Source: Methylocapsa sp. D3K7
GTDB taxonomy: Bacteria > Pseudomonadota > Alphaproteobacteria > Rhizobiales > Beijerinckiaceae
Assembly: GCF_029855125.1 (NCBI RefSeq)
Contig: NZ_CP123229.1
Location: forward strand, 2,356,001 to 2,420,000
Length of the DNA stretch: 64,000 nucleotides
Reading direction: 5' to 3'
Below are positions 18,697-26,696 of this stretch, one piece after another. Positions within the stretch are counted from its first letter, which is position 1. The number at the start of each line of letters is the position of its first letter. The notes under the pieces were generated by a model, which saw nothing but the letters and a program-made list of their open reading frames with translations, did not search any database and had not been told where the DNA came from. The position numbers were made by a program, and so were the translations under genes.

Positions 18697-20463
18697 TTAT
18701 CCTTCGCGTACATAGGTTCCTGGGGCGTCGCAGAGCGGCAGCAAGCCGGGCGCGCCCATCGGCGGAGGATCGACGCGCGGGCCAGAGTGCCGGTCGAGCC
18801 ATTTGCTCCACTCCAGCCACCAGGACCCGTCCTGAGGAACCGTGTCGCGTTCCCATTCATCCGGACCAAGTGTGCGGGTGCCAGCGCCACGAACGCGGAT
18901 GCGGAAGTGGCGGTGCGGGTGGCCGGGTTCGCTGACAATGCCTGCGTTGTGGCCACCGGAAGTTAGCACAAAGGTCAACTCACCATCGTTCAGAAGGTGC
19001 AGTTTGAACACCGAATGCCAGGGCGCGATGTGGTCGCGCTCAGTGCTCACTACGAACATCGGCAGTCTAATGTCATCCATGGCTAGCGGGCGGCCTGCGA
19101 CGTGGAAACGACCCTCCGCGAGATCGTTGTGGAGGAACAATCCCCGCAGATACTCGATGTGCATGCGGGCCGGCAGGCGCGTGCCGTCGGCATTCCAGGC
19201 CATCAGGTCGAACGGCACCTCGTGCTCGCCAAGCAAGTAGTCGCGGATCGCGTGCGACCAGATGAGGTCGTTGGAACGCAACATCTGGAACGCGCCGCCC
19301 ATCTGCGCGCTGCTCAGATATCCTTGTGTCTGCATCATCTCATTGAGAAAATCGAGCTGGTCCTCGGTGATAAACAGTTGCAGCTCACCGGCCTCGGTGA
19401 AGTCGGTCTGGGCGGCGAACAGCGACAGACTGGCGAGGCGGTCGTCGTTGTCACGTGCCATTGCGGCGGCGGCGATGGTCAACAACGTGCCGCCGAGGCA
19501 ATAGCCCGTGGCGTGGATCTTCGCATCACCGCAGATCGCCTGCACCGCGTCGATCGCTGCGGTCACGCCTAGCGCGCGGTAATCATCGAGCGATGTGTCG
19601 CGCATCTCCTCGCCAGGATTGCGCCAGGAGATCGCGAACACGGTGCGCCCCTGCGCCACCAGCCAGCGGATCAGCGAATTGCCGGGGGAGAGGTCGAGGA
19701 TATAGTATTTCATGATCCAGGCGGGTACGATCAGAACCGGCTCCACGCCGACTGTTGCGGTCGTCGGCGCATACTGAATCAGCTCGATCAATGCATTGCG
19801 GAACACGACCTTGCCTGGCGTGGCGGCAAGGTTGCCCCCAACCGTGAAGCTACTGGTGACCGCGCCGCCGTGTGCCGCTGCTTGGTCGCGCAGCAAGTTA
19901 CGCATCCCGGCTGCGAGATTGGCTCCGCCAGTGTTGCGGGTGGCCTCGATCACCTCCGGGTTGAGCCAGGGGACGTTGGACGGCGACATCAGATCGAGCC
20001 ATTGCCGCACGGTGAAGGCGACGATGCGTTGATTATGCGGGTCAACTCCGCCCGGACTGCGCACGACACTGTCCCACCATTCCTCACCGAGCAGCACCGC
20101 CTGAGTGAGCAGGTCGTAGGGACGCTGCTGCCACGCGGGATGCGCGAATCGGCGGTCACCCGGCAACGGTGCGATGGCTTTACCTCCTCCCATCGCGGTG
20201 TGCGCTAGGCGTTGACATTGCGCCAGTGCCGTGCGCGCCAGCGCCGCTGTCTGGAACGGCGCGTTCATTGCGTGTACGGCCCAATCCGAGAATGCAAGAC
20301 CGAGAGTGCTGGGCGATCGCCCAGCAGTAAAGCGGCTCTGCGAGGCGTGCAGCATGCGATCGAGATTGGCTTCCGTGCTCAGTTTCGGTGGCGACGGCGC
20401 CTCCGGTGGCGGAATATCCCGGGGCGTTATAGGCGCCAGGGACGCCTTCGGCTTATCCAGCAT
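18697..20463 (-). CDS. phaC: Poly(3-hydroxyalkanoate) synthase, class I-like
   Basis: A 588-residue PHA polymerase. The lipase-like box is GYCLGG with the nucleophile at Cys322. Other family blocks: GNLAATPGKVVFRNALIELIQY, WIMKYYILDLSPGNSLI, FAISWRNPG, and the C-terminal LTSGGHNAGIVSEPGH with the catalytic His. The start at 20463 has an AAGGA site nine bases upstream; a longer frame to 20526 does not. It is the first gene of the minus-strand phaC-maoC/pta-ackA-fabI run. Substrates would be 3-hydroxyacyl-CoAs, supplied in part by PhaB at 22612. Confidence 0.93.
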   Translation of the reverse strand: MLDKPKASLAPITPRDIPPPEAPSPPKLSTEANLDRMLHASQSRFTAGRSPSTLGLAFSDWAVHAMNAPFQTAALARTALAQCQRLAHTAMGGGKAIAPLPGDRRFAHPAWQQRPYDLLTQAVLLGEEWWDSVVRSPGGVDPHNQRIVAFTVRQWLDLMSPSNVPWLNPEVIEATRNTGGANLAAGMRNLLRDQAAAHGGAVTSSFTVGGNLAATPGKVVFRNALIELIQYAPTTATVGVEPVLIVPAWIMKYYILDLSPGNSLIRWLVAQGRTVFAISWRNPGEEMRDTSLDDYRALGVTAAIDAVQAICGDAKIHATGYCLGGTLLTIAAAAMARDNDDRLASLSLFAAQTDFTEAGELQLFITEDQLDFLNEMMQTQGYLSSAQMGGAFQMLRSNDLIWSHAIRDYLLGEHEVPFDLMAWNADGTRLPARMHIEYLRGLFLHNDLAEGRFHVAGRPLAMDDIRLPMFVVSTERDHIAPWHSVFKLHLLNDGELTFVLTSGGHNAGIVSEPGHPHRHFRIRVRGAGTRTLGPDEWERDTVPQDGSWWLEWSKWLDRHSGPRVDPPPMGAPGLLPLCDAPGTYVREG

Positions 20464-20899
20464 GATGAGATGTCCTTGAGATGGAGTTCTTTCAGAAAGC
20501 TGAGACCCTTCGCGGAAGAGCACCAAAAAAGACCCCAGCCAGTGTTTGCTAGCCGGAGTTCTGGACCGAATGTTATAAAGGGGAGATTATGCGACGCACG
20601 GGATTAGACGACGCATGGCATCATCCACATTAAACATGAGTGTATGCGGCGTCTGGTCAAAATTGACCACTTTCTCGCATGAGATCCAAGATCAGAAGGA
20701 ATGATACGCGGCTGCAGTTTCCTCGAAAGCGTCGTCAAAGATTCCGTCACGTTGGCATATTGAAAACGTAACAGATCTCGTGGCACGTCAAACTCACTCC
20801 CCAGCGACTAATTCACTCCATGTTCGAATGCCAATACCCTTCAAATGCTTTTGAATAGAAGCGGCGCACTCTAGGCCAGTCTGAACTTGGTGGGATTGA
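20464..20899. other. Intergenic region upstream of phaC
   Basis: About 430 bases separate phaC from the next gene. It should contain the promoter for the phaC operon, but I see no convincing -35/-10 pair or operator. A 60-codon minus-strand frame (20604-20786) has no ribosome site and no recognisable content. Confidence 0.4.
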
Positions 20900-21469
20900 T
20901 CAGGATTCGATAGAGTATTTGTATTCTGGGGCAGCCTTAAGCTGATCAGCGTTTGCGTTCATTGTGGCATGCCATTTGTTCTCCTTGGCATTTAAGCTGA
21001 TTGCCGACGGGTGCACGACGACATAGTGCTCGCCCATCCCGAGAAAATCTCCCACGCTGACAATATAGCCCTTTAGGCCGTTTGCGTCTAAGGCGATATC
21101 CTTGATCGTGCCGATGTTTTGCTTGTCCTTGTTGTAGACATCCAAGCCGACTACATTCGAGCTAAGTTCGTCATGGGCGGGAACGTAAGCGAACATGCCG
21201 CTGGGGGTGGGGTTAGGCTCTCGTATCATGGCGGTGCAGACAAAAACGTCGGATATTCCCGCATGTTTTGCGATTTCCTTGGCAGTGTGAACAGCCGTCA
21301 AGAACGAAAGCTGACCCGAGGTGCTCGCAACCGTAATGGTAAGGCCAAGGGGATTTTTTGTTTCCGCGTATGCCTCGCCATATATGACGAGCACGTATTT
21401 TTGCCCGGCGGGAATCTCATCTTGTGACGAGATGTATTTTACTTTTGCCTTTTGTGTCTTTCTGAACAT
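20900..21469 (-). CDS. PRC-barrel domain protein
   Basis: A 189-residue protein. The C-terminal half is a PRC-barrel: VGLDVYNKDKQNIGTIKDIALDANG, GYIVSVGDFLGMGEHYVVV, then WHATMNANADQLKAAPEY. The N-terminal 90 or so residues (KYVLVIYGEAYAETKNPLGL, VFVCTAMIREPNPTPSGMF) are not a family I recognise. No signal peptide is visible. PRC-barrels of this kind are common in Rhizobiales stress and envelope proteins. A second intact copy of the domain is at 29383 and a fragment at about 29930. Confidence 0.75.
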   Translation of the reverse strand: MFRKTQKAKVKYISSQDEIPAGQKYVLVIYGEAYAETKNPLGLTITVASTSGQLSFLTAVHTAKEIAKHAGISDVFVCTAMIREPNPTPSGMFAYVPAHDELSSNVVGLDVYNKDKQNIGTIKDIALDANGLKGYIVSVGDFLGMGEHYVVVHPSAISLNAKENKWHATMNANADQLKAAPEYKYSIES

Positions 21470-21899
21470 TCAGAAACCGCGCGATTTGTCGTTTCCGAGA
21501 CGATCGTGGCCCATACCAGCCTCTCCCACACTGAGTGTTATCTACTATGTGCCACTAACACGCATTGCTCAGCTATCTGGTTGTTTTCGACAGTCGCGTT
21601 TTGCGAATGTGCGGCCTTTTGTATGACATGATGATGATAGTAGTGAATCAGCTGCCAGCATACGTCGTCAGCGCGAGGGCACGGTTCCGTGCTTCGAAAT
21701 CTCGTTCTTGGCGCATAGCTGGGGTTGATCGAACTTCCGCTTCGGGTTGGATTCTGGACCTTCAGATCAAACGTACCTGAAGCCCAGAAGAGGGCATTGT
21801 CTCGGCGATTTTGGCTTGTGGCCCAACTGGCGGTCAAGTAGCCAGGGATGAAGAAAATCAGCTACCAAGGGTACCGCGACGGGTTCTTGGATGAGACGG
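21470..21899. other. Gene-poor stretch
   Basis: No frame here has a ribosome site plus protein-like content. Minus-strand 21538-21837 and plus-strand 21565-21780 frames look random. Confidence 0.4.
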
Positions 21900-22163
21900 C
21901 TAAACTCGCTCTTTCGTCACCAGAGCAGCCCGATCTTTTCCCCACCGCCCCTCCGCAGCCTTCTTAGCGATCGCGGATCTCTCAGCCTCAGTAAGGGATT
22001 TGGCACGCGCTGCTCCTCCCTTTTTCCACATGGCGGACGCGGCGGGGTCAATTCCGCGCTCCTCCGGCGTTGGCTCGCGATCTTCAACCACACCGGTCGC
22101 AATATCGACCATGCGCTTTGCCCATTGGTTAAGGTCGCGCGGGCGTTTTGGGGACTTGGTCAT
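21900..22163 (-). CDS. Small basic KGG-type hypothetical protein
   Basis: An 87-residue, strongly charged protein. The first part (KSPKRPRDLNQWAKRMVDIATG) is followed by WKKGGAARAKSLTEAERSAIAKKAAEGRWG, a pattern found in many small Rhizobiales proteins and resembling stress-type KGG motifs. The start codon lies inside the 3' end of the upstream gene (35-base overlap), implying coupling. Function unknown. Confidence 0.65.
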   Translation of the reverse strand: MTKSPKRPRDLNQWAKRMVDIATGVVEDREPTPEERGIDPAASAMWKKGGAARAKSLTEAERSAIAKKAAEGRWGKDRAALVTKERV

Positions 22164-22359
22164 TTGTTATTATAAGCCGCCATGCTGCAGCATGTTTAAG
22201 CATCACTTCGTTCGCCTCGCTATCGGCTTCGCGTCGAGTCGCGTAAGAATGCGGGGATCGAATATGAATTTGACTACCCTCGCAAACCACCCACCGGAAC
22301 CGCAATACGTTCAAAGGATCAGCCTCAATCCTCACCGTGAATGGATGAATCTCGCCCAT
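22129..22359 (-). CDS. Small hypothetical protein overlapping the next gene
   Basis: From ATG 22359 the frame gives about 76 residues with a compact core: TVRIEADPLNVLRFRWVVCE then SPHSYATRREADSEANEVM, a layout I associate with short conserved Rhizobiales proteins. A GTG at 22389 is an alternative start. The 3' end overlaps the KGG-type gene by 35 bases. Function unknown. Confidence 0.5.
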   Translation of the reverse strand: MGEIHPFTVRIEADPLNVLRFRWVVCEGSQIHIRSPHSYATRREADSEANEVMLKHAAAWRLIITNDQVPKTPARP

Positions 22360-22611
22360 CCTTGCATTATGGGACGATAGAGGCGACACCGCCAGAGCAA
22401 AATCATTTGGCCTTATTCAAACTGGCTCACTGCCAAGTACTTGGCAATGGCGTCAAGACCCGTATCGACAGGCCGAAGACATGACCTTCCCCACGATCAA
22501 ACGCAACGCCACAAAATAACCCTTGATCAGCGGTCCCCATCCAGACATGACAATGCCCTGACCGCAAGTTCATGACTAATTGGCTTCGGCAATAAGACAG
22601 GGAGGATATTC

Positions 22612-23349
22612 ATGCGCGTTGCAGTAATCACGGGTGGAATGGGCGGGCTTGGCGATTCGATCAGCGCGAAAATGCACGCGGCCGGCTACCGGGTTGTGGT
22701 CACCCATTCGCCGAGCAATACGAAAGCAAAGGACTGGATCTCCGAACACAAGGCCAGCGGTCGCGAATTCAGTGCCTACCCAGTCGACGTAGCGGATTTC
22801 GATTCCTGCAAGGAGTGCGTCGCACGGATTGCCGAAGAAGTCGGACCCGTTGATATTCTGGTCAACAACGCGGGTATAACCCGCGACACCACGTTCAAGA
22901 AAATGAGTAAGGGCGACTGGGATTTGGTCATACGCACCAATCTCGACTCGGTCTTCAACATGACCAAACAGGTCATGGATGGCATGGTCGACCGCGGCTG
23001 GGGGCGTGTCGTCAACGTATCCTCGGTAAATGGCTCAAAGGGGGCATTCGGACAAACCAACTATTCAGCCGCGAAGGCCGGAATGCACGGCTTCACCAAG
23101 GCGTTGGCGCTCGAGGTTGCGCGCAAAGAGGTTACCGTCAACACCATCTCGCCTGGGTACATCGGCACCAAGATGGTCATGGCGATCCCGAAGGATGTGC
23201 TCGATACGAAGATTCTGCCACAGATCCCGCTTGGACGCCTCGGTAAGCCCGAAGAAATTGCAGGTCTTATCATCTACCTATGCTCGGACGAGGCGGCGTT
23301 CGTGACCGGTGCCAATATCGCGATCAACGGCGGTCAACACATGCAGTAG
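22612..23349 (+). CDS. phaB: Acetoacetyl-CoA reductase
   Basis: A 245-residue NADPH-dependent SDR reducing acetoacetyl-CoA to (R)-3-hydroxybutyryl-CoA for PHA synthesis. It has the glycine-rich loop TGGMGGLGDSI, NNAGITRDTTFKKM, the catalytic Ser in NVSSVNGSKGAFGQ, YSAAKAG (Tyr-x3-Lys) and VNTISPGYI, all PhaB hallmarks. GGGAGGATATTC precedes the ATG. It is on the opposite strand from phaC, 2.1 kb away, so it has its own promoter. Confidence 0.93.
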   Translation: MRVAVITGGMGGLGDSISAKMHAAGYRVVVTHSPSNTKAKDWISEHKASGREFSAYPVDVADFDSCKECVARIAEEVGPVDILVNNAGITRDTTFKKMSKGDWDLVIRTNLDSVFNMTKQVMDGMVDRGWGRVVNVSSVNGSKGAFGQTNYSAAKAGMHGFTKALALEVARKEVTVNTISPGYIGTKMVMAIPKDVLDTKILPQIPLGRLGKPEEIAGLIIYLCSDEAAFVTGANIAINGGQHMQ

Positions 23350-23478
23350 CTGCTATGGCGCCCAGTACCCCGAATGCGTACCTGGAGTGTCTCACTCTGA
23401 AATATGAGGCTGTCGACTTCCGTTCGCGGCAATCCTTTATCCCATGCTATGCTAAGCGCAAAGCATGGAGGTAGAATA

Positions 23479-23682
23479 ATGGCTATAGTCCATGAGTTCG
23501 TAGAGGATTGGATCGAAATGCGCTCCAAGCTACAGCGGCAGCTTAAGCTGCTTGAGGGTGGAATGGGTAAGGAAATAAATGCCATAGGGAGCACGACAGA
23601 AGCGACCAAAATCCGCATTAAGAAATGGATCGATGAGTTAAATGACCTTTTGAAAGAATACGCGCACGCCGACCGGACATAA
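23479..23682 (+). CDS. Small helical hypothetical protein
   Basis: Start ATG 23479 follows GGAGG by seven bases; the longer frame from 23404 lacks this. The 67-residue product (EFVEDWIEMRSKLQRQLKLLE and KIRIKKWIDELNDLLKEY) is almost entirely charged amphipathic helix and could form a coiled coil. No family recognised. It may be co-transcribed with phaB, 130 bases upstream. Confidence 0.6.
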   Translation: MAIVHEFVEDWIEMRSKLQRQLKLLEGGMGKEINAIGSTTEATKIRIKKWIDELNDLLKEYAHADRT

Positions 23683-23713
23683 AGGCGAGAAGCCCGGCCG
23701 GGCGGAGGCGAAC

Positions 23714-23953
23714 TTAGTCGAGACCGCACATTCGGCGATACCGCTGGCAATTGCCTTGGCCTTGTTCGCCTAATTCCTCTTTATTGAGGCAAGCTTTCCG
23801 CAATTCCCTGCATTCCAGCCGCCAAGCCGAGCGGCCAGTGTGCGCGCCCTCCACTTCGAAGCCTTTCGGTCCAACCTCAACAGCCTGTGAGAATGCTGAC
23901 GTGGGAAAGGCTAAAAGCAATACAGCAGCTATAGTGACTGCATATGTACACAT
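23714..23953 (-). CDS. Small exported cysteine-containing protein
   Basis: 79 residues with a clear signal peptide (TIAAVLLLAFPTSAFSQA, cleavage near residue 23). The mature part has CRELRKACLNKEELGEQGQ and CQRYRRMC, four cysteines probably paired in the periplasm. The CAGGAGG ribosome site fixes the start. Similar short secreted proteins are common in Rhizobiales; the role is unknown. Confidence 0.65.
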   Translation of the reverse strand: MCTYAVTIAAVLLLAFPTSAFSQAVEVGPKGFEVEGAHTGRSAWRLECRELRKACLNKEELGEQGQGNCQRYRRMCGLD

Positions 23954-24205
23954 AAAACAGCCTCCTGGCTTTTTTGAGAAGGAGCAACCGAGGTAAACCT
24001 AACTGGTCCCTGGGACGCCTGGCCGCGACCTCGGCGGCATGAAACGACCTCGCGTCCAGATCGCCCTGAACGGCAGAGGTGATGTGCGGGCCTCCACATA
24101 TGACAACGCCGATCTTCGTCATGGTCTGCACCTTTCCCTGGCTAAACAACGAGGCTCATTGGCAAAGAAAATTGCCGACGAACCATCACTCTGCAGGCGA
24201 TGCCT

Positions 24206-24694
24206 TTATAAATTAATGGTCGTTGGGCGATAAAGCTTCGCAGGGCGGGTTGCGGCGGTGAGCTTGGCGAGGGATTTTCTCCAGCGGCTCCGTTCGGCGG
24301 CCATCTTGTTTGCGGCTGAGTGTTTTTGGGCTTCAGCGAAAAGCCTGGCGGTTTGCTCCAGCAATTTGATGTGCTCGCGCATGTAGTCGCTTATCGCGGC
24401 GATTGCAGCAGCCACTGCCGGCGGTGAGCTGTGGCTATGCACCGCGTTTTCTATCATTTCGTTGGCCGCATGGCTTGGCAGCAGTACCCAGACGTCTAAC
24501 CCGTAATCACGGTCTGCCAGCTCGTAAAGAGTTTCTTCATCGAAAGAAATCATTTCGCCATCCGCAAATTTACCAAGCGGCGAGTCCTTGCTGAAAATCG
24601 CAAATATTGTGTCGTTAAATGCGTCGCCAACCTGCCCATGCTCGAACCATCGTGTCATGAGCGCAATGGCCACCCTTCTGTGGTGAGCCGGCAT
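24206..24694 (-). CDS. Hypothetical protein, 162 residues
   Basis: The frame has protein-like composition: an acidic N-terminal half (FSKDSPLGKFADGEMISFDEE) and a long C-terminal helix (YMREHIKLLEQTARLFAEAQ). No signal peptide or recognised family. A TGTG-N10-CACA box lies 118 bases upstream. The start at 24694 is the most upstream ATG and has only a weak ribosome site. Confidence 0.5.
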   Translation of the reverse strand: MPAHHRRVAIALMTRWFEHGQVGDAFNDTIFAIFSKDSPLGKFADGEMISFDEETLYELADRDYGLDVWVLLPSHAANEMIENAVHSHSSPPAVAAAIAAISDYMREHIKLLEQTARLFAEAQKHSAANKMAAERSRWRKSLAKLTAATRPAKLYRPTTINL

Positions 24695-24811
24695 TTTCTA
24701 ATGCCTTCCTTCGTAAACTTCTAAGCCGGTCACGGTTTTTCTGACGAAATTGATGAAACTTCGATAGTGACCAGAGTTCGCTTAAAACTACGCCAAATCT
24801 AAGAAAAAGAC

Positions 24812-24829
24812 TGTGCAGAATTGCTCACA
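24812..24829. promoter_or_regulatory. CRP/FNR-like palindromic box
   Basis: TGTGCAGAATTGCTCACA fits the CRP pattern TGTG-N10-CACA and is nearly repeated at 49799-49816 (TGTGCAATATTGCTCACA). It stands 118 bases upstream of the 162-residue gene. The assignment as an operator is inference. Confidence 0.4.
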
Positions 24830-24970
24830 TCAAAAAAGTCTTCAAAGCGCGTCCCCATGCCCGCGCGCTGCGAAATCAGCACACATCGAGCGAATTTTCA
24901 TCTTCGGGAGGAGGCTATGACAGGGAAGGGTGCAAAGCCTAATACCTAGTCCTGTACCGGTAATCCCCGG

Positions 24971-25008
24971 ACAAAAGAAAGCGCCCGCCGGGGAGGATCG
25001 GCGGGCGC
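24971..25008 (-). terminator. Strong rho-independent terminator
   Basis: A perfect 9-bp stem GCGCCCGCC (24981-24989) / GGCGGGCGC (25000-25008) is followed on the minus strand by TTTCTTTTGT (24971-24980). Confidence 0.75.
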
Positions 25009-25065
25009 TTCTGACCAGCGAGGGGCTTAAAAGAGGCAGGAGCCCCTCGGGGCGCAACTGAATCG
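24971..25065 (-). ncRNA. Candidate small RNA with anti-Shine-Dalgarno loops
   Basis: On the minus strand a first hairpin (GAGGGGCT/AGCCCCTC, 25020-25048) has a loop containing CCTGCCTC. It is followed by an intrinsic terminator hairpin (24981-25008) whose loop carries CCTCCCC, complementary to ribosome-binding sites, then a T-rich tail. This double-hairpin layout with CU-rich loops resembles trans-acting alphaproteobacterial sRNAs. A CRP-like box lies about 50 bases upstream of the likely 5' end. There is no protein-like frame. The 5' end is an estimate. Confidence 0.5.
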
Positions 25066-25116
25066 TATCCAATTGTCGCGATCACAGAGGAGCTATCCCC
25101 AATTCAAGATCAAGTC

Positions 25117-25134
25117 TGTACAAAATAGCTCACA
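25117..25134. promoter_or_regulatory. CRP/FNR-like box upstream of candidate sRNA
   Basis: TGTACAAAATAGCTCACA is a weaker relative of the boxes at 24812 and 49799. It lies just upstream, in minus-strand sense, of the candidate sRNA and downstream of a Crp-family pseudogene. Confidence 0.35.
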
Positions 25135-25218
25135 CTTCAAAATAACTTGCTCAAATCTCAATGAAAGCGGCTAAAGCCACGTCTTCACATGCCTCATCCG
25201 CTCGCAAAATGTGCACAT

Positions 25219-25889
25219 TTAAGTCTCGATGTGCGGCTCCTCATGCAGAACGAGATTCAACAAGGAACTGTGGACTGCGATGCCGCCGTTGTAGTGAATG
25301 AAACCCAGTTTTCTGAATTTGTTCATGAAGAAACTCACGCGAGACCGGGTCGTTCCGATCATTTCCGCAAGAGTCTCCTGGCTGATTTTCGCGATCATCG
25401 GTTCCGGTTTGTCGTCCTTGCCAAAGTTCGCCAACAGCAGGAGCAGCCGGGCGAGCCGTTTCTCGCTCGAATTGAACAGCTGATCGACGAGATCCGCTTC
25501 GACGCGGAGGGTTCGGCCCAGAAGATGCGCAATGAACATCTCAGAGAATGCTGGTTCCTGATGAAGCACGCGGACGATGGCGGCTTTTTCCAGCCGCACG
25601 TGACGGAGTCTGTCATTGCCGTGACCGTCGCTATGCACTGAACCTGGCTGGTTAGACAGCCTTCGCCGAAGAATTCGTTCGTTCCCAGAATTGCGACGAC
25701 GGCTTCCTTGCCTTGCTTCGAAACGACGGTGAGCTTCACCTTACCTTTCTGGATGTAGAAGACTGAATCCGCGGGATCCCCTTGAGAAAAGACGATCTGA
25801 TCACTGTGGTAAGCACCAATGCTCCGGCCTTCGCCAACCTTGGCGAGAAATGTTTTCGGACTAAATGACGCTTTGCGTTTGATCGCCAT
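25219..25889 (-). pseudogene. Crp/Fnr-family regulator, single-base deletion
   Basis: Cyclic-nucleotide-binding domain (YHSDQIVFSQGDPADSVFYIQ, ILGTNEFFGEGCL) plus a Crp-type winged helix (ISQETLAEMIGTTRSRVSFFMNKF). It is very similar to the intact paralogue at 51003. Alignment shows one A missing on the plus strand between 25600 and 25601 (CGCACG-TGACGG against CGCACGATGACGG), shifting frame after about 100 residues. Both halves are otherwise open. The original start is ATG 25889 and the stop is TAA at 25219. It could be a true inactivating mutation or a base-call error. Confidence 0.85.
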
Positions 25890-25934
25890 GACGCGGCCGT
25901 CTGCCCCGAATCTTTGAACATCGAAGCTTCAATT

Positions 25935-26384
25935 ATCATAAGGCGCGACAGATGGCAGGACCGTCTGCCCGAAGACCATGCCGATCTGTGGGGCTGGTGT
26001 CTTGATCAGACGCAGGACACACTTCTCGCCCTGATGGCAATCTGCGCCGCCCATACGGTCGATGCCGTGCAGACGAAACAGGGCGGACAGGATTCCGAAA
26101 GCCTCCGTCATGCCGACGATCTCGCCAACGCCCTGAATCTCGACATGGGGCAGTGGTTTACGCCCACCGCTGCGAACTTCTTCGGCAAGGTCAGCAGACA
26201 GGCCATGCTGGACGCCATCGCCGAAGCGAAGGGAACGCCCTGCGCCCCCGCATGGGAGAAGCTGAAAAAGCCGGAACTGGCGGCTCTTGCCGAACGCCAG
26301 ATTGCCGGGACCGGCTGGCTGCCGAAGCCGCTTCGGCTGCCTCCGCAGACAACGACTGTGGCTGCTCTCTCTAAAGCGGCTTGA
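25935..26384 (+). pseudogene. Plasmid-type ParB partition protein, C-terminal fragment
   Basis: The frame gives RRDRWQDRLPEDHADLWGWCL, HADDLANALNLDMGQWFTPTA, FFGKVSRQAMLDAIAEAKG and AERQIAGTGWLPKPLR, matching the C-terminal region of large ParB-like proteins of plasmids and integrative elements. The ParB nuclease-like and DNA-binding N-terminal domains are missing. Homology begins exactly where the conserved Crp upstream region ends (about 25935), marking a recombination junction. The frame can be read from ATG 25914, which belongs to the Crp leader. Confidence 0.65.
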
Positions 26385-26429
26385 TCGAACCGGCCTCTGA
26401 CCGGCCGCGCCTTCCCAAACAAATGGGGT

Positions 26430-26459
26430 GCGGCCGGTCGGACGGCCGCGCATTTTTTT
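26430..26459 (+). terminator. Terminator after parB fragment
   Basis: GCGGCC and GGCCGC pair around GGTCGGAC, and a T7 run follows at about 26453. A competing longer stem, GACCGGCCGC (26399-26408) / GCGGCCGGTC (26430-26439), overlaps it. Confidence 0.55.
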
Positions 26460-26576
26460 CTGCGCCCCAGGGCAAGCCCTGCCGCCGCGCCCGCCCTGTT
26501 TCCGGCCTTGGCAGGCCGGGACGCCGGAGTCAAAGTCACTGTATTCATTTGATATTATGTCTTTATGACGTAATAC

Positions 26577-26696
26577 ACTTGCATCTGCGCAGCCCAATTC
26601 ACGCGTACCAATGCAGCATCATTGACTTGTAGATGTGCATCATTATATACTTGTAAGCGTGTCGCAGAAACCACTTGTAGGGCCTCAAGCCTGGAA
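26577..26696. repeat. Degenerate 24-bp tandem repeats upstream of fic
   Basis: Units begin at 26577, 26601, 26625, 26649 and 26673, exactly 24 bases apart. Four of the five start with ACTTGYA, and several share ATGYGCA-like and CATCATT-like parts. Read on the minus strand they give 8-residue repeats LQVYNDAH, LQVNDAAL, VRVNWAAQ and MQVYYVIK. The array ends at the fic start codon. It may be an operator array for a fic repressor or the relic of a repeat-coding gene. Confidence 0.65.

Noticed and set aside
23877..24149. 90-codon minus-strand frame with TKIGVVICGGPH
   Set aside because: It overlaps the signal-peptide gene at 23714 and lacks consistent content after about 40 residues.
24842..25072. 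76-codon minus-strand frame
   Set aside because: It covers the hairpins of the candidate sRNA and terminator; its composition is not protein-like.
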